NCBI GenBank assembly: GCA_963589785.1
Contig: CAVAMJ010000002.1
Span: forward strand, 189,287-253,286
From: SIG603 sp963589785
Lineage (GTDB): Bacteria > Bacillota > Clostridia > Oscillospirales > Acutalibacteraceae
Length of the DNA stretch: 64,000 bases
Direction of reading: 5' to 3'
Position numbers and translations under genes: made by a program. Position 1 is the first letter of the stretch. The number at the start of each line of letters is the position of its first letter. The notes under the pieces were generated by a model that did no database searches, was not told where the DNA came from, and saw only the letters and a list, made by a program, of their open reading frames with translations. Positions 43,637 to 51,740 of this stretch are shown here, one piece after another.

Positions 43637-43695
43637 ATAATAATACAAGAGAGAAAATTCGTCAATAAAAGCCTATTATTTCACTGTGAAATAAT
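43637..43695 (-). promoter_or_regulatory. Promoter with an upstream palindromic operator
   Basis: On the minus strand TTGACG (43665-43660), 17 bp, TATTAT (43642-43637). Nine bp upstream of the -35 lies a perfect palindrome with 10-bp arms ATTATTTCAC/GTGAAATAAT around one base (43675-43695), in the position of an activator site. The regulator is unknown. Confidence 0.65.
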
Positions 43696-43707
43696 CAAAA
43701 TGCAGAA

Positions 43708-43930
43708 ATTTAAACACAAGAGTTTTTGCTTCGCTTTTTTCAAAAAGCGAACGGGGTCTAAGGGGCAGAGCCCCTTAAGTAATTAATAATGCATAATTAA
43801 TAATTAGTGTGTACGAAAAAACAGAGCGAAGCGATAAAAAGAAGATAGGCTTATGAGGGAAACCAAAAGCACAAAGTGCTTTTAGGAAGCGAAGCGACCG
43901 TAGTTGACCAAATAAGCCGAACTATTTACT
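43708..43930 (-). repeat. Mosaic intergenic hairpin element, copy 5 (inverted)
   Basis: Tail module in reverse orientation (43715-43778) with an altered hairpin (AAGGGG-cagag-CCCCTT in place of GTGGGC/GCCCAC), an AT-rich stretch, and the GGAAGCGAAGCGACCGTAG module (43848-43915) holding AAAAGCAC-aaa-GTGCTTTT. 43930-44035 holds only AT-rich DNA. Confidence 0.8.
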
Positions 43931-44034
43931 CTAAATTAAATATCGAACAGAAACTTGTTCAATCGAGCAGAAATAAAGAACACTCTTTTTTACATTATTT
44001 ATTTGATTGTCGATATTTTTCCGAGTATATAAAA

Positions 44035-44315
44035 TACGGCACGGAAAATGTCCGTCTGTGACGTATTTTCCGTGCCTATCTTTTTTACTGTTTGTTCTTG
44101 ATTTATCTTGGAGAGGATAATCCGCAAAAGAAAATGCCCGTCTGCGAATGTTTCACATTCTTGACGTATTTTCTTTTTGCTATCTCTTTTTTAATCGGCA
44201 CTTCGTGCCTCTTTACTTTGTTATTTCTCTACTGCTTCGCTTCTCTTTCGTGGGCTCCGCCCACACCCGTTCGCTTTTTGTAAAAAGCGAAACCAAAAAC
44301 TTTTGTGTTTTTTCG
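44035..44315 (+). repeat. Mosaic intergenic hairpin element, copy 6
   Basis: A short head hairpin with a perfect outer stem (GGCACGGAAAAT 44038-44049 with ATTTTCCGTGCC 44065-44076), a second head hairpin (44122-44180, inner stem GAATGT/ACATTC), GGCAC-ttc-GTGCC and the tail (44249-44311), ending 9 bp from the LysR stop. Confidence 0.85.
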
Positions 44316-44319
44316 TACT

Positions 44320-45204
44320 TTATTTTCTTTTTGCGCTTTTATATTCGTTTACAAAAGCCCTCGCCAATTTATCATCGCTTTGATAATAAATACCGTAGTC
44401 AACATTTCTTGTACCGCTAATCGGTATAATCTTCACGTTTTCGCTTTTGTCTATTAAGAACTCCGGTATTAGAAATTCAGGCAAAAGTGCTACTCCGTAG
44501 CCGCTTTTTGCAAGAAGTATGCTCTCCTGCGTATTCTCGGCGACTATATGCTCGTGGTCTTGAGAATGAAGCGTCAAAAGCTCCTGAAATCTGTTTCCTT
44601 TTCTGAAATTCACCCACCGTGGCGAAATTACAATCAGTGTTTCGTCTGCTATATCTCTGAACGCTATCTCGTCTTTCTCTGCCAGGCGGTGCCCTTTATT
44701 TACAAGCGCATAGGAAGCCGTGGTCTCGAGTATCTCAAATCTTCCCTCGTCGCTCATGCCGCTTGTGCATATGACAAAATCAAGCTGTTGATTTTCATAT
44801 AGATTTTTCAGCGTGAAAAAATCATCAGTCACTATTCTCGGCTTTACATAGGGATATTTCTTTCTAAATTCAGTGAGTGCCGTTTCCAAAAGTCCGAATT
44901 CGTGCTCATTGAGCATACCGATAGCGAAGACAACTCGCTCCTTGTCCGCTCCGTTTTGAAGCTGAAGAGTCGCCTCATTCATTCGGTCTAATATATCCTT
45001 TGCACGGTAATAGAACTTCTGACCGTCCTCCGTGAGGCGCACAACCCTCGAGGTTCTGTAAAATAGCTTTGCGCCTAATTCCTCTTCGAGACTCTTTATG
45101 TGATGCGTTACGGTTGGTACGGACAGATAAAGTGCCTGAGCCGCCTTTGTGAAGTTGAGTCTTTCCGCTACATATATAAAACATTCAAGCTGTTGAGAAT
45201 TCAT
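44320..45204 (-). CDS. LysR-family transcriptional regulator
   Basis: 294 residues: an N-terminal winged helix (MNSQQLECFIYVAERLNFTKAAQALYLSVPTVTHHIKSLEEELG) and a type 2 periplasmic-binding-like sensor domain. It is divergent from a MATE exporter gene with about 155 bp between, the usual layout for LysR control of a neighbour. Confidence 0.92.
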   Translation of the reverse strand: MNSQQLECFIYVAERLNFTKAAQALYLSVPTVTHHIKSLEEELGAKLFYRTSRVVRLTEDGQKFYYRAKDILDRMNEATLQLQNGADKERVVFAIGMLNEHEFGLLETALTEFRKKYPYVKPRIVTDDFFTLKNLYENQQLDFVICTSGMSDEGRFEILETTASYALVNKGHRLAEKDEIAFRDIADETLIVISPRWVNFRKGNRFQELLTLHSQDHEHIVAENTQESILLAKSGYGVALLPEFLIPEFLIDKSENVKIIPISGTRNVDYGIYYQSDDKLARAFVNEYKSAKRK

Positions 45205-45359
45205 TTTGCCACCCCCACTCTAATTTTAACAGGAAGAAGATTTAAAATCAATCATTAGCTTTTATCTAATGACGTTTATTTATTTATAATTCATTAATCC
45301 TATTAATTGTGTTAAACTTCAAATGTTATTAAGACATTACAATTTAAGGAGGAAAGAAC

Positions 45360-46715
45360 ATGGAAGATCAAAAAATGGGCACCATGCCCGTAAATAAGCT
45401 TCTTCTTAACATGGCAGGGCCTATGATACTCTCGATGATGGTCGGAGCCATGTACAACATAGTCGACAGTATATTCGTCAGCAATTTCAGCGAGGACGCA
45501 CTCACCGCCGTTTCGCTTGCATTCCCTATTCAGAACATCATCGTTGCACTGGGAACAGGTGTCGGCGTTGGAATTAACGCACTTCTCTCGAGAGTGCTCG
45601 GCGAGAAGAACAGCGAGGCTGTAAATAAGACTGCGGGAAACGGAATTATTCTTGGTTTCTGCAGCTATTTCATTTTGCTTATCTTCGGAATTTTCGGCGT
45701 GCGTGCATTTTATAACGTTCAGACAAGCAACGCTGAAATCTGCGAAATGGGCGTAGCGTACCTTACAATTATCTCGATTTTCTCATTCGGTCAGATTTTT
45801 CAGCTCGTTGTCGAAAAGCTTCTGCAGTCAACAGGCAGAACCGTCTACACCATGATAACCCAAGGCGTGGGTGCGATAGTTAATATCATACTCGATCCGA
45901 TTTTGATTTTCGGCTACTTCGGTCTGCCGAAAATGGGAACAGCCGGTGCGGCAGTCGCCACGATTATCGGTCAGATTTTTGCTCTCATTCTCGGTATTAT
46001 CTTCAACCTCAAGTACAACAAGGAAATCTCGTTCTCGCCAAAATACCTCAAGCCTGAAATGTATTACATAAAGAACATTTTCAAGGTTGGAATTCCGGCG
46101 GGAATCACAATGCTCATAAGCTCCGTGATGTCGTTCGGTATAAATAAAATTCTTCTCTCGTTCTCCACAACGGCAACGGCTGTTTTCGGAGCATACTTCA
46201 AGCTTTATACCTTTGTTTCCATGGCGGCGTTCGGTCTTAACAGCGCACTTCTCTCGATAGTAGCGTTTAACCTCGGCACGGGCAAGCACGACAGAATTAA
46301 AGAATCCGTTAAGCTAAGCGGTATTTACTCTGCCGTTATCGGTGCAATCGGACTTGTGATTTTACAGGTCTTCCCGACTCAGATTATGGGCGCTTTCAAT
46401 GCATCCGAGGAAATGACTAACATGGGAATCGAGGCACTTAGAATTATCAGCCTCAACTTCATCTTTGCATGCGTTTCCATCATGGTCTGCTATGCACTCC
46501 AGGGACTTTCCGTCGGTATGCCGAGCATGGTTGTCTCTGCCGCAAGACAGGTCATTGTGCTTCTTCCGCTCGCCTACATCGGTGCTAAAGTAATGGGCGT
46601 TGCAGGAGTATGGGCGGCATTCCCCGTGACGGAGCTTGTCGTCATGGTTGGAAGCGTAATTTACCTCAAGAAGATAATGACAAAGCTTTTGGATAAGCCA
46701 AAGAAAACCGCTTAA
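45360..46715 (+). CDS. MATE-family multidrug/Na+ antiporter
   Basis: 451 residues with 12 predicted membrane helices in two MATE repeats (MILSMMVGAMYNIVDSIFVSNF; later GIPAGITMLISSVMSFGINKILL). Exports drugs or metabolites against Na+ or H+. AAGGAGG precedes the ATG. Probably regulated by the divergent LysR protein. Confidence 0.92.
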   Translation: MEDQKMGTMPVNKLLLNMAGPMILSMMVGAMYNIVDSIFVSNFSEDALTAVSLAFPIQNIIVALGTGVGVGINALLSRVLGEKNSEAVNKTAGNGIILGFCSYFILLIFGIFGVRAFYNVQTSNAEICEMGVAYLTIISIFSFGQIFQLVVEKLLQSTGRTVYTMITQGVGAIVNIILDPILIFGYFGLPKMGTAGAAVATIIGQIFALILGIIFNLKYNKEISFSPKYLKPEMYYIKNIFKVGIPAGITMLISSVMSFGINKILLSFSTTATAVFGAYFKLYTFVSMAAFGLNSALLSIVAFNLGTGKHDRIKESVKLSGIYSAVIGAIGLVILQVFPTQIMGAFNASEEMTNMGIEALRIISLNFIFACVSIMVCYALQGLSVGMPSMVVSAARQVIVLLPLAYIGAKVMGVAGVWAAFPVTELVVMVGSVIYLKKIMTKLLDKPKKTA

Positions 46716-46741
46716 ATTTAATCACAAGTAACCTCATCAAT

Positions 46742-46779
46742 AAAAAACAGTCCGACTTTTTCACGGTCGGACTGTTTTT
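46742..46779. terminator. Terminator after the MATE gene
   Basis: A 14-bp stem AAAAACAGTCCGAC/GTCGGACTGTTTTT with T-runs on both strands, shared with the convergent GNAT gene. Confidence 0.9.
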
Positions 46780-46804
46780 GTCTTTTTTAGAATATTCAAT
46801 TTAC

Positions 46805-47209
46805 TTACATGAAATTTTTTGTTTCCATTGCGCAGTAGTTCTCATACTCGACAAAGCCGTATCTTCTGTAGAACGGTTTTGTTTTAGGATCTGACGGCAT
46901 GATTTTGACATAAAGCAAATCTCTGAATTCCTTCATGATGCGCTTCATAAGTTCGTCTCCGATGTGAAGTCCCTGATAATCGGGGTCAACCAAAAGATAG
47001 TGAATGAAAGCTACCGTCTCTCCGTCGTCAAGTCCTCTGACTAGACCTACAAGCTTATCGCCGTCCCAAGCGGAAATTACGTGAGTAGAATTTTTCATCG
47101 CACGGGACAGCTTCTCAGGATACTTACCCGACTCCCAGTTAACAGAAAGGAAAAGTCTTTCAAGCTGTTTGGGCGAAATTTCCTTGATGTCCTTATACTC
47201 GATATTCAT
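46805..47209 (-). CDS. GNAT-family N-acetyltransferase
   Basis: About 134 residues with the GNAT acetyl-CoA motif (VDPDYQGLHIGDELMKRIM) and a preceding GLVRGLDDGETVAFIHYLLV strand pair. Substrate unknown. The start is the ATG at 47209 behind GGAGGT. Confidence 0.88.
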   Translation of the reverse strand: MNIEYKDIKEISPKQLERLFLSVNWESGKYPEKLSRAMKNSTHVISAWDGDKLVGLVRGLDDGETVAFIHYLLVDPDYQGLHIGDELMKRIMKEFRDLLYVKIMPSDPKTKPFYRRYGFVEYENYCAMETKNFM

Positions 47210-47391
47210 ATTTACCTCCAACTGACTTCTTTCTTTTTATTTCTATTTCATTATCACACTGTAAGAATAAATCAATCGAATGTATTCGTCAATCGTACTT
47301 TTGTAAAATCCACGCTTTACACAAAAATTTAATCTGAAATACACAAAGACTTTACCGTTCAATTACAAAATCAGACTGAAGCTTAAAAATT

Positions 47392-47991
47392 TTAATCGAG
47401 AGTTGGATACATTTCTACTTCAAGGCTTTTTCCGGTGCGGTTCACTTTGATTTGCACTGGATTTTCCTCTGCCCAGACGGGGTCTAAGTCTGCTTTCTCT
47501 TTCCACTTCTGATAGAAGTCATACACATCGTCAAAGAGAAGCTTTTCAGCATCCTTTCTAGCGGCAATGGCGTCCTCGATATCATCGTACATTCCGAGAA
47601 AATACTGCTTTTTCTGAAAGACTATCTTAGCGAGATACTTTCCACGAACCAAATAAACGCCCTTGTGGCCCGTGGTGTTATCCGTAGGCACTTTCTTGCT
47701 TTTGAGGGCATCTATGCTTGTTCCCGAAATGTGAGTGAGGAGCTTCTCGAGCTTTTTATCATGCTCCTTTTTCTGACATCCACAGCTCACCTGATTGCCG
47801 TATTTTAATGAATTATACGAAGCGTCTGTCTCTTTGCCGCAGTCACATTTGCAGTGCCAAATGACAAATCCCTTTTTATCACGGTTATCAGTCGGATAAA
47901 GTGCGACAAGTCTGCCGAAACGCTTACCCGTTATGTCAACGGAATTTGTTCTTCTCTTTTTTACAGTCTTGACATCGACAATCTCATCCAT
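47392..47991 (-). CDS. AP2-domain DNA-binding protein with a zinc-finger-like N-terminus
   Basis: About 199 residues. The N-terminal part (ITGKRFGRLVAL, then HCKCDCGKE...CGCQ) has a Cys pattern seen in phage HNH/AP2 proteins. The middle matches an AP2-type fold (TTGHKGVYLVRGKYLAKIVF ... YFLGMYDDIEDAIAARKDAE). No HNH nuclease motif is evident. Such proteins usually ride on mobile DNA. ATG at 47991 follows AAAGGAG. It lies downstream of the pilus operon but behind a terminator. From its start to the GNAT gene (47210-47391) I see no other feature. Confidence 0.7.
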   Translation of the reverse strand: MDEIVDVKTVKKRRTNSVDITGKRFGRLVALYPTDNRDKKGFVIWHCKCDCGKETDASYNSLKYGNQVSCGCQKKEHDKKLEKLLTHISGTSIDALKSKKVPTDNTTGHKGVYLVRGKYLAKIVFQKKQYFLGMYDDIEDAIAARKDAEKLLFDDVYDFYQKWKEKADLDPVWAEENPVQIKVNRTGKSLEVEMYPTLD

Positions 47992-48011
47992 AGTACTTTC
48001 TCCTTTCACTG

Positions 48012-48059
48012 AAATAAAAAACGAAAGCTTCGACGGTACGGAAGCACTGCGAAGCTTTC
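48012..48059 (-). terminator. Terminator of the pilus operon
   Basis: On the minus strand GAAAGCTTCG pairs with CGAAGCTTTC (48059-48050 with 48032-48023), followed by GTTTTTTATTT. It separates the pilus genes from the AP2 gene. Confidence 0.85.
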
Positions 48060-48078
48060 AGCGGACATCCGCTAATGT

Positions 48079-48849
48079 TTATTTATTGTTTGTCGACTTC
48101 TTCTTTGTGAAAATCAAAGCGACAACTGCTAATAAGCTCAAAGCAAAGATGACTGTGTAAAGCATCGGCTTAGCTGTATCACCTGTCTTAGGAGTATCCG
48201 ACGGAACAGGAGTTGCTGTCGGAGCGGAAGTCGGAGCGACTGTAGGCTGTGTTGTTGGCTCTGTTGTCGGCTTAACGGTCGGCTCTGTGGTTGGAGTCGG
48301 AGTAGGCTCATCTGTCGGCTCTGCACTCGGTGTAGGTGTAGCAGTCGGAGTAGCTGTCGGAGTAGGTGTCGGCTCTGCCTCGTATGAATTTTCAAACTCT
48401 GCGGCGTCTACCTTTTCTGTGCCGTCGTTCGGATAAAGAACAGCTGTGGACTCAAGTCCGCCGTCCTCGGCATTTGTGATGTAAACTGTAAGAGTATAAA
48501 AACTGCTGTCGTAAGTGCACTTGTCGTTAGTTCCCTTTTCCTCGTTAATCGAGTAAGAATAAACTCCGACATGATTGTAAGTGATGCTTGGGAAAGATGT
48601 TCTCTCGTCGCCTGTGACGGTCAAAGCGTATTCATCGGACTGTGAGCCGCTCGGCATAGGATAAGAAGCATCATCGGCTTTCATAACTACCGTGTAGTCC
48701 TCTTTAGTCTCGGGAACTGCACCCGAAAGAGAGACTTTAACGGGAATGATTACCTCGGGGGTCTCTGTGGCAAAAGCACTCACGGAAGCTGACAGCAAAA
48801 CTAATGCTGTGAGGGCGAGGCTAAAAATGCCGCTGATCGTTTTTTTCAT
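48079..48849 (-). CDS. Sortase-anchored pilin with Spy0128/FctA-like domain and Pro/Thr stalk
   Basis: 256 residues: a signal peptide (MKKTISGIFSLALTALVLLSASVSAFA), one FctA/Spy0128-type isopeptide domain (about 32-155; PVKVSLSG, YNHVGVYSYSINEEKG, ending AEFENSY), a PTPTAT-rich stalk (about 158-220), and a cell-wall sorting tail: TPKTGD, a hydrophobic helix and KKKSTNNK. Probably the basal or anchoring pilin, because its motif is close to LPXTG while the other two use a different one. Last pilus gene. Confidence 0.85.
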   Translation of the reverse strand: MKKTISGIFSLALTALVLLSASVSAFATETPEVIIPVKVSLSGAVPETKEDYTVVMKADDASYPMPSGSQSDEYALTVTGDERTSFPSITYNHVGVYSYSINEEKGTNDKCTYDSSFYTLTVYITNAEDGGLESTAVLYPNDGTEKVDAAEFENSYEAEPTPTPTATPTATPTPSAEPTDEPTPTPTTEPTVKPTTEPTTQPTVAPTSAPTATPVPSDTPKTGDTAKPMLYTVIFALSLLAVVALIFTKKKSTNNK

Positions 48850-48865
48850 AGTTTTTCCTCCTGAT

Positions 48866-49624
48866 TCACTGTTCGTTTGACTCCATAACAGCTAAAATTA
48901 CAGTTCGCGCATCGGTGAACTCTGAGGAACAGGTGGAAAGTGCAAGCACCTTTGGTGACTCCGTCTGTTCCGCTTTTTTTATCGTCTCCTCTCTCACATA
49001 AAGACTATTGTCTTTGACATAAGAAAAAAGTCCGTTTATATCAGTCTGCCACTGCTCGGGGGTGAAAATATAGTCATCGCCCGAATTAACCAGCATGCAG
49101 GCAAAAATTTCTAATTTATAACTCTTGTCGGGTAAGATAAGCGTGCCCGTAGAGTTTTGCTCGAAGAAGGTTTTATCTTCGTAAAGGTCAAGATCTCCGA
49201 ACATTGCACTTTTCTCCATGTGGTGTCCGTAGAGAAGCGAATAATTATCGGAAAAATCCCTGTTGTTTCTTGTATCGAGGAAAATACTTCCCGACAAAGA
49301 AAACTCACCATACACATCTTTGTTGATATAGGTTAGGTTCGAATCTCCATGAAGTACGGGATAATCGATTTTAGTATTATCAAGACTAACCCATGCGCAA
49401 ACATCGGGATTGATAGCTAAAAGCTCCTCAAACGACGCTTGCCCGTCCCCCTCGCTGACTGTCGGTTTTAATTTGAGCATATCCGCCTGTACATTAGTGG
49501 CGGCATAATAGATTTTTGAGTTATCCCAGAGTGCGTATGCGGCGTAAATTCCTGCCACACAAAGCAAAAGGACAACGAAAAGATTTACAATTTGATTTGC
49601 GGCTTTTAGAAAGAGTCTCGACAT
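48866..49624 (-). CDS. Class B sortase (pilus polymerising)
   Basis: About 252 residues: an N-terminal membrane anchor (about 8-32) and a class B sortase domain with the catalytic His (LLYGHHM), Cys (LALSTCSSEF) and Arg (TDARTVILAV) and the family's NPDVCAWVSLDNTKIDYPVL. It should cleave the sorting motifs of the pilins and join them covalently. The ATG at 49624 (MSRLFLK) is preceded by AAAGGA; a longer in-frame start is less likely. Confidence 0.9.
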   Translation of the reverse strand: MSRLFLKAANQIVNLFVVLLLCVAGIYAAYALWDNSKIYYAATNVQADMLKLKPTVSEGDGQASFEELLAINPDVCAWVSLDNTKIDYPVLHGDSNLTYINKDVYGEFSLSGSIFLDTRNNRDFSDNYSLLYGHHMEKSAMFGDLDLYEDKTFFEQNSTGTLILPDKSYKLEIFACMLVNSGDDYIFTPEQWQTDINGLFSYVKDNSLYVREETIKKAEQTESPKVLALSTCSSEFTDARTVILAVMESNEQ

Positions 49625-49781
49625 TTTAAACCGCATTCCTTTCGTTTTTCTTTTGAGTATGCTTGGGGCACAAGCCCCAAGCACTCAAGAGAGATTGAAA
49701 AAGTGTATTTGTTAAAATGTAAGCACATGACTCACATTTAACTAATTAAGTTATTTGCTTAAGTTTTGCTAAAAGCTTAAC

Positions 49782-50750
49782 TTATGCGTTGTGGCTTCTC
49801 TTCTTAGCGAAGAATACTACCATACCGATACCGGCTGCAGCGAGCATGAGGATGTAAGGAAGTGAATCCATGCTGATGCCTGTGTCAATATCTTTTGTGA
49901 GTGTGTTTGTGAAATCAACTGTATCCTCATCATTAGCTGAGATAGTCTTATCCTCATCAGAATAAGTAGCATCAGATGTGTAGTTCTGAGCAACCTCAGA
50001 TACAGTGTAAGTTACACCTGCAGGGAGGTTAGAGAATGTTACAGACTCATTATTACCAAGCTCACAAGTATATGTCTTAGTAGAAGCATCCCATGTGCCC
50101 TGAGCACCGCTAATATTAACTGAGCTTGCGTCCCAAGTCTTATCACTGTCAAACTCAACAGTGAAAGCGAACGTCTTGCTCATGTCAGCCATGTTACCGG
50201 CAATGTGCTTAGTAACAGTGAGAGAACCGGAATCATACTGGTTTATGTAACCTGTACTATCCATTATTGTCTTATCGCCGTCCAATGACTCATAGTGGAA
50301 AGCAGAAACAAAGTGCTTGCCGTTATCCTCTTCACGAACAATTGTGAGAACGAGGTAGAACTGCTCTTCGCTGTAAGTAACACCAGCTGTGTTGCCGGCA
50401 GACTCAGTTACGAGATACTTGTAAACACCGAGCTCGTAGTCATTAGCATCAATTTTAAGTGTAGCAGATTGCTTATCTGTCTGTTCCATAGAATCGAAGT
50501 GGATAGTAGCATCATCGATTTCAGGGATATTTTCTGTAGAAGTAACGCCTTCACCGTTTGTGTAAGATTCACCGTCAAAAGAGAAAGTGAAGTCCTCTGC
50601 CGGAGCGGTGCCCTTGTTTACCTCATATGTCTTGTAGATAACAGGTTGAACATCAAAATTATAATCCGGTGCCTGTGATTGTGCGAATGTTGCTGTTGCT
50701 GTGCTCATTACGAGTGCGAGAGCAAGCAAAGTTGAAAATAACTTTTTCAT
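49782..50750 (-). CDS. Major pilin candidate with two FctA/Spy0128-like domains
   Basis: 322 residues: a signal peptide (about 1-23), two isopeptide-type domains (about 30-185, with LGVYKYLVTESAG, and 190-285, GSLTVTKHIAGN...VDFTNT), then the sorting tail DIDTGISMDSLPY, a hydrophobic helix and KKRSHNA. The motif IDTGIS is not LPXTG but recurs in the large pilus protein. A 10-bp hairpin in its leader could raise its mRNA level relative to upstream genes. Confidence 0.85.
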   Translation of the reverse strand: MKKLFSTLLALALVMSTATATFAQSQAPDYNFDVQPVIYKTYEVNKGTAPAEDFTFSFDGESYTNGEGVTSTENIPEIDDATIHFDSMEQTDKQSATLKIDANDYELGVYKYLVTESAGNTAGVTYSEEQFYLVLTIVREEDNGKHFVSAFHYESLDGDKTIMDSTGYINQYDSGSLTVTKHIAGNMADMSKTFAFTVEFDSDKTWDASSVNISGAQGTWDASTKTYTCELGNNESVTFSNLPAGVTYTVSEVAQNYTSDATYSDEDKTISANDEDTVDFTNTLTKDIDTGISMDSLPYILMLAAAGIGMVVFFAKKRSHNA

Positions 50751-50789
50751 GTACTTTTCCTCCTAAATTTGGATAAAGATTAATATTAT

Positions 50790-50817
50790 ATAATTACAGT
50801 CCCTCATCTGTAATTAT
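50790..50817 (-). promoter_or_regulatory. Leader hairpin upstream of the major pilin gene
   Basis: ATAATTACAG pairs perfectly with CTGTAATTAT on the minus strand around an 8-base loop (ATGAGGGA), between the signal-peptidase-like gene and the pilin. No strong T-run follows, so it is more likely an RNA processing or stability element than a terminator. Confidence 0.5.
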
Positions 50818-50848
50818 CAAATTAAGTAGCAGAGATTTTGCTGACTAA

Positions 50849-51400
50849 TCAAAGACTTCGTCTTCGAAGCAAGGTGATAAGCTTGCCCTTTACATCTTTC
50901 AAAGAAACTGCTCCGAAGTCTCGGCTGTCTGTCGACTGAGTTCGGTAGTCTCCCAGGATGAAGACGCTCCCCTCGGGTACGGTGTACGGATAATCGATGC
51001 CGTCCTTGGCGTAGGTCGAATAGAGAATCTCGCCGCCTTGAGCCGTGCCGTTCACATAAAGAACGCCGCTGTCGTCAAGCGTTACGGTATCTCCGCCCAT
51101 TGCCGCTATTCTGCCGACTCGAGTCGAACCCTCTGTGGAATAAATCACCACGTCACTTTTGTAGTAATCTGACTGGAGTCTGTAGCCAAGAAGGACATCT
51201 CCGTCTTTGACTGCGGGAAACATATCGTTGCCGTTTGCGATACTGATAACAAATACGAAGCTTAGAAATGCCCAGAGAACTAAGGTTATCGTGAGTATTC
51301 GCAAAACGAGTGCGACATAACCCTCACGGTCGAGCGCTTTATTTCTCCTTGCGGTGATAATCTGAGCATTGCTCATTTGCTTTTGGCTCAGCTTACTCAT
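50849..51400 (-). CDS. SipA-like, catalytically altered signal peptidase I of the pilus operon
   Basis: 183 residues with a signal peptidase I fold: a membrane helix (about 31-54), then the box normally GxSMxPT reads NGNDMFPAV, with Asp59 in place of the catalytic Ser, and the Lys box reads RVGRIAAMGGDTV, with Gly96 where the catalytic Lys is expected. The later GSVFILGDYRTQSTDSRDFG is intact. The same Ser-to-Asp and Lys-to-Gly changes are known in Streptococcus pyogenes SipA, which is required for FctA-type pilus assembly without peptidase activity. A pilus chaperone role is therefore likely. Confidence 0.85.
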   Translation of the reverse strand: MSKLSQKQMSNAQIITARRNKALDREGYVALVLRILTITLVLWAFLSFVFVISIANGNDMFPAVKDGDVLLGYRLQSDYYKSDVVIYSTEGSTRVGRIAAMGGDTVTLDDSGVLYVNGTAQGGEILYSTYAKDGIDYPYTVPEGSVFILGDYRTQSTDSRDFGAVSLKDVKGKLITLLRRRSL

Positions 51401-51728
51401 CGTCTTTCCTTTCGATTCTTGTTATCTTTGAGAAACAAGCTGTTCGCTCCTCAAGGATAGCGTTAAAGCGTGTTCTCTCTGCCGCAAGTGCGGTCTCGTA
51501 AAGTGAATTGAGCTCCGAAATCTTCTTCCAGACATCAGTTTCACTCACGCCGCCGACAAGAGTTTTCTTGAACTTAACCGACCCAAGAAAATTCTGAATG
51601 TTTTCCTGTTCTGTGCTTAAACTTAATTGGCTTGAAGAGTCCTCTGCTTTTTGAGATGTGCCGACATCGTTTACTTTTGACATCGGCTCATCGATTTTAA
51701 CTCTTTTTGCCATGTATCTTTTTGCCAT
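51393..51728 (-). CDS. Small DivIVA-like cytoplasmic protein in the pilus operon
   Basis: 111 residues without signal peptide or membrane helix. Its middle (VKFKKTLVGGVSETDVWKKI, continuing SELNSLYE) looks like the DivIVA N-terminal motif, followed by a short coiled coil. It could place pilus assembly at a pole or septum, but this is inference. The first 15 bases repeat (ATGGCAAAAAGATAC, ATGGCAAAAAGA), giving two possible starts. It overlaps the SipA-like gene by 8 bp. Confidence 0.6.
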   Translation of the reverse strand: MAKRYMAKRVKIDEPMSKVNDVGTSQKAEDSSSQLSLSTEQENIQNFLGSVKFKKTLVGGVSETDVWKKISELNSLYETALAAERTRFNAILEERTACFSKITRIERKDDE

Positions 51729-51740
51729 GTAAATTACTCT

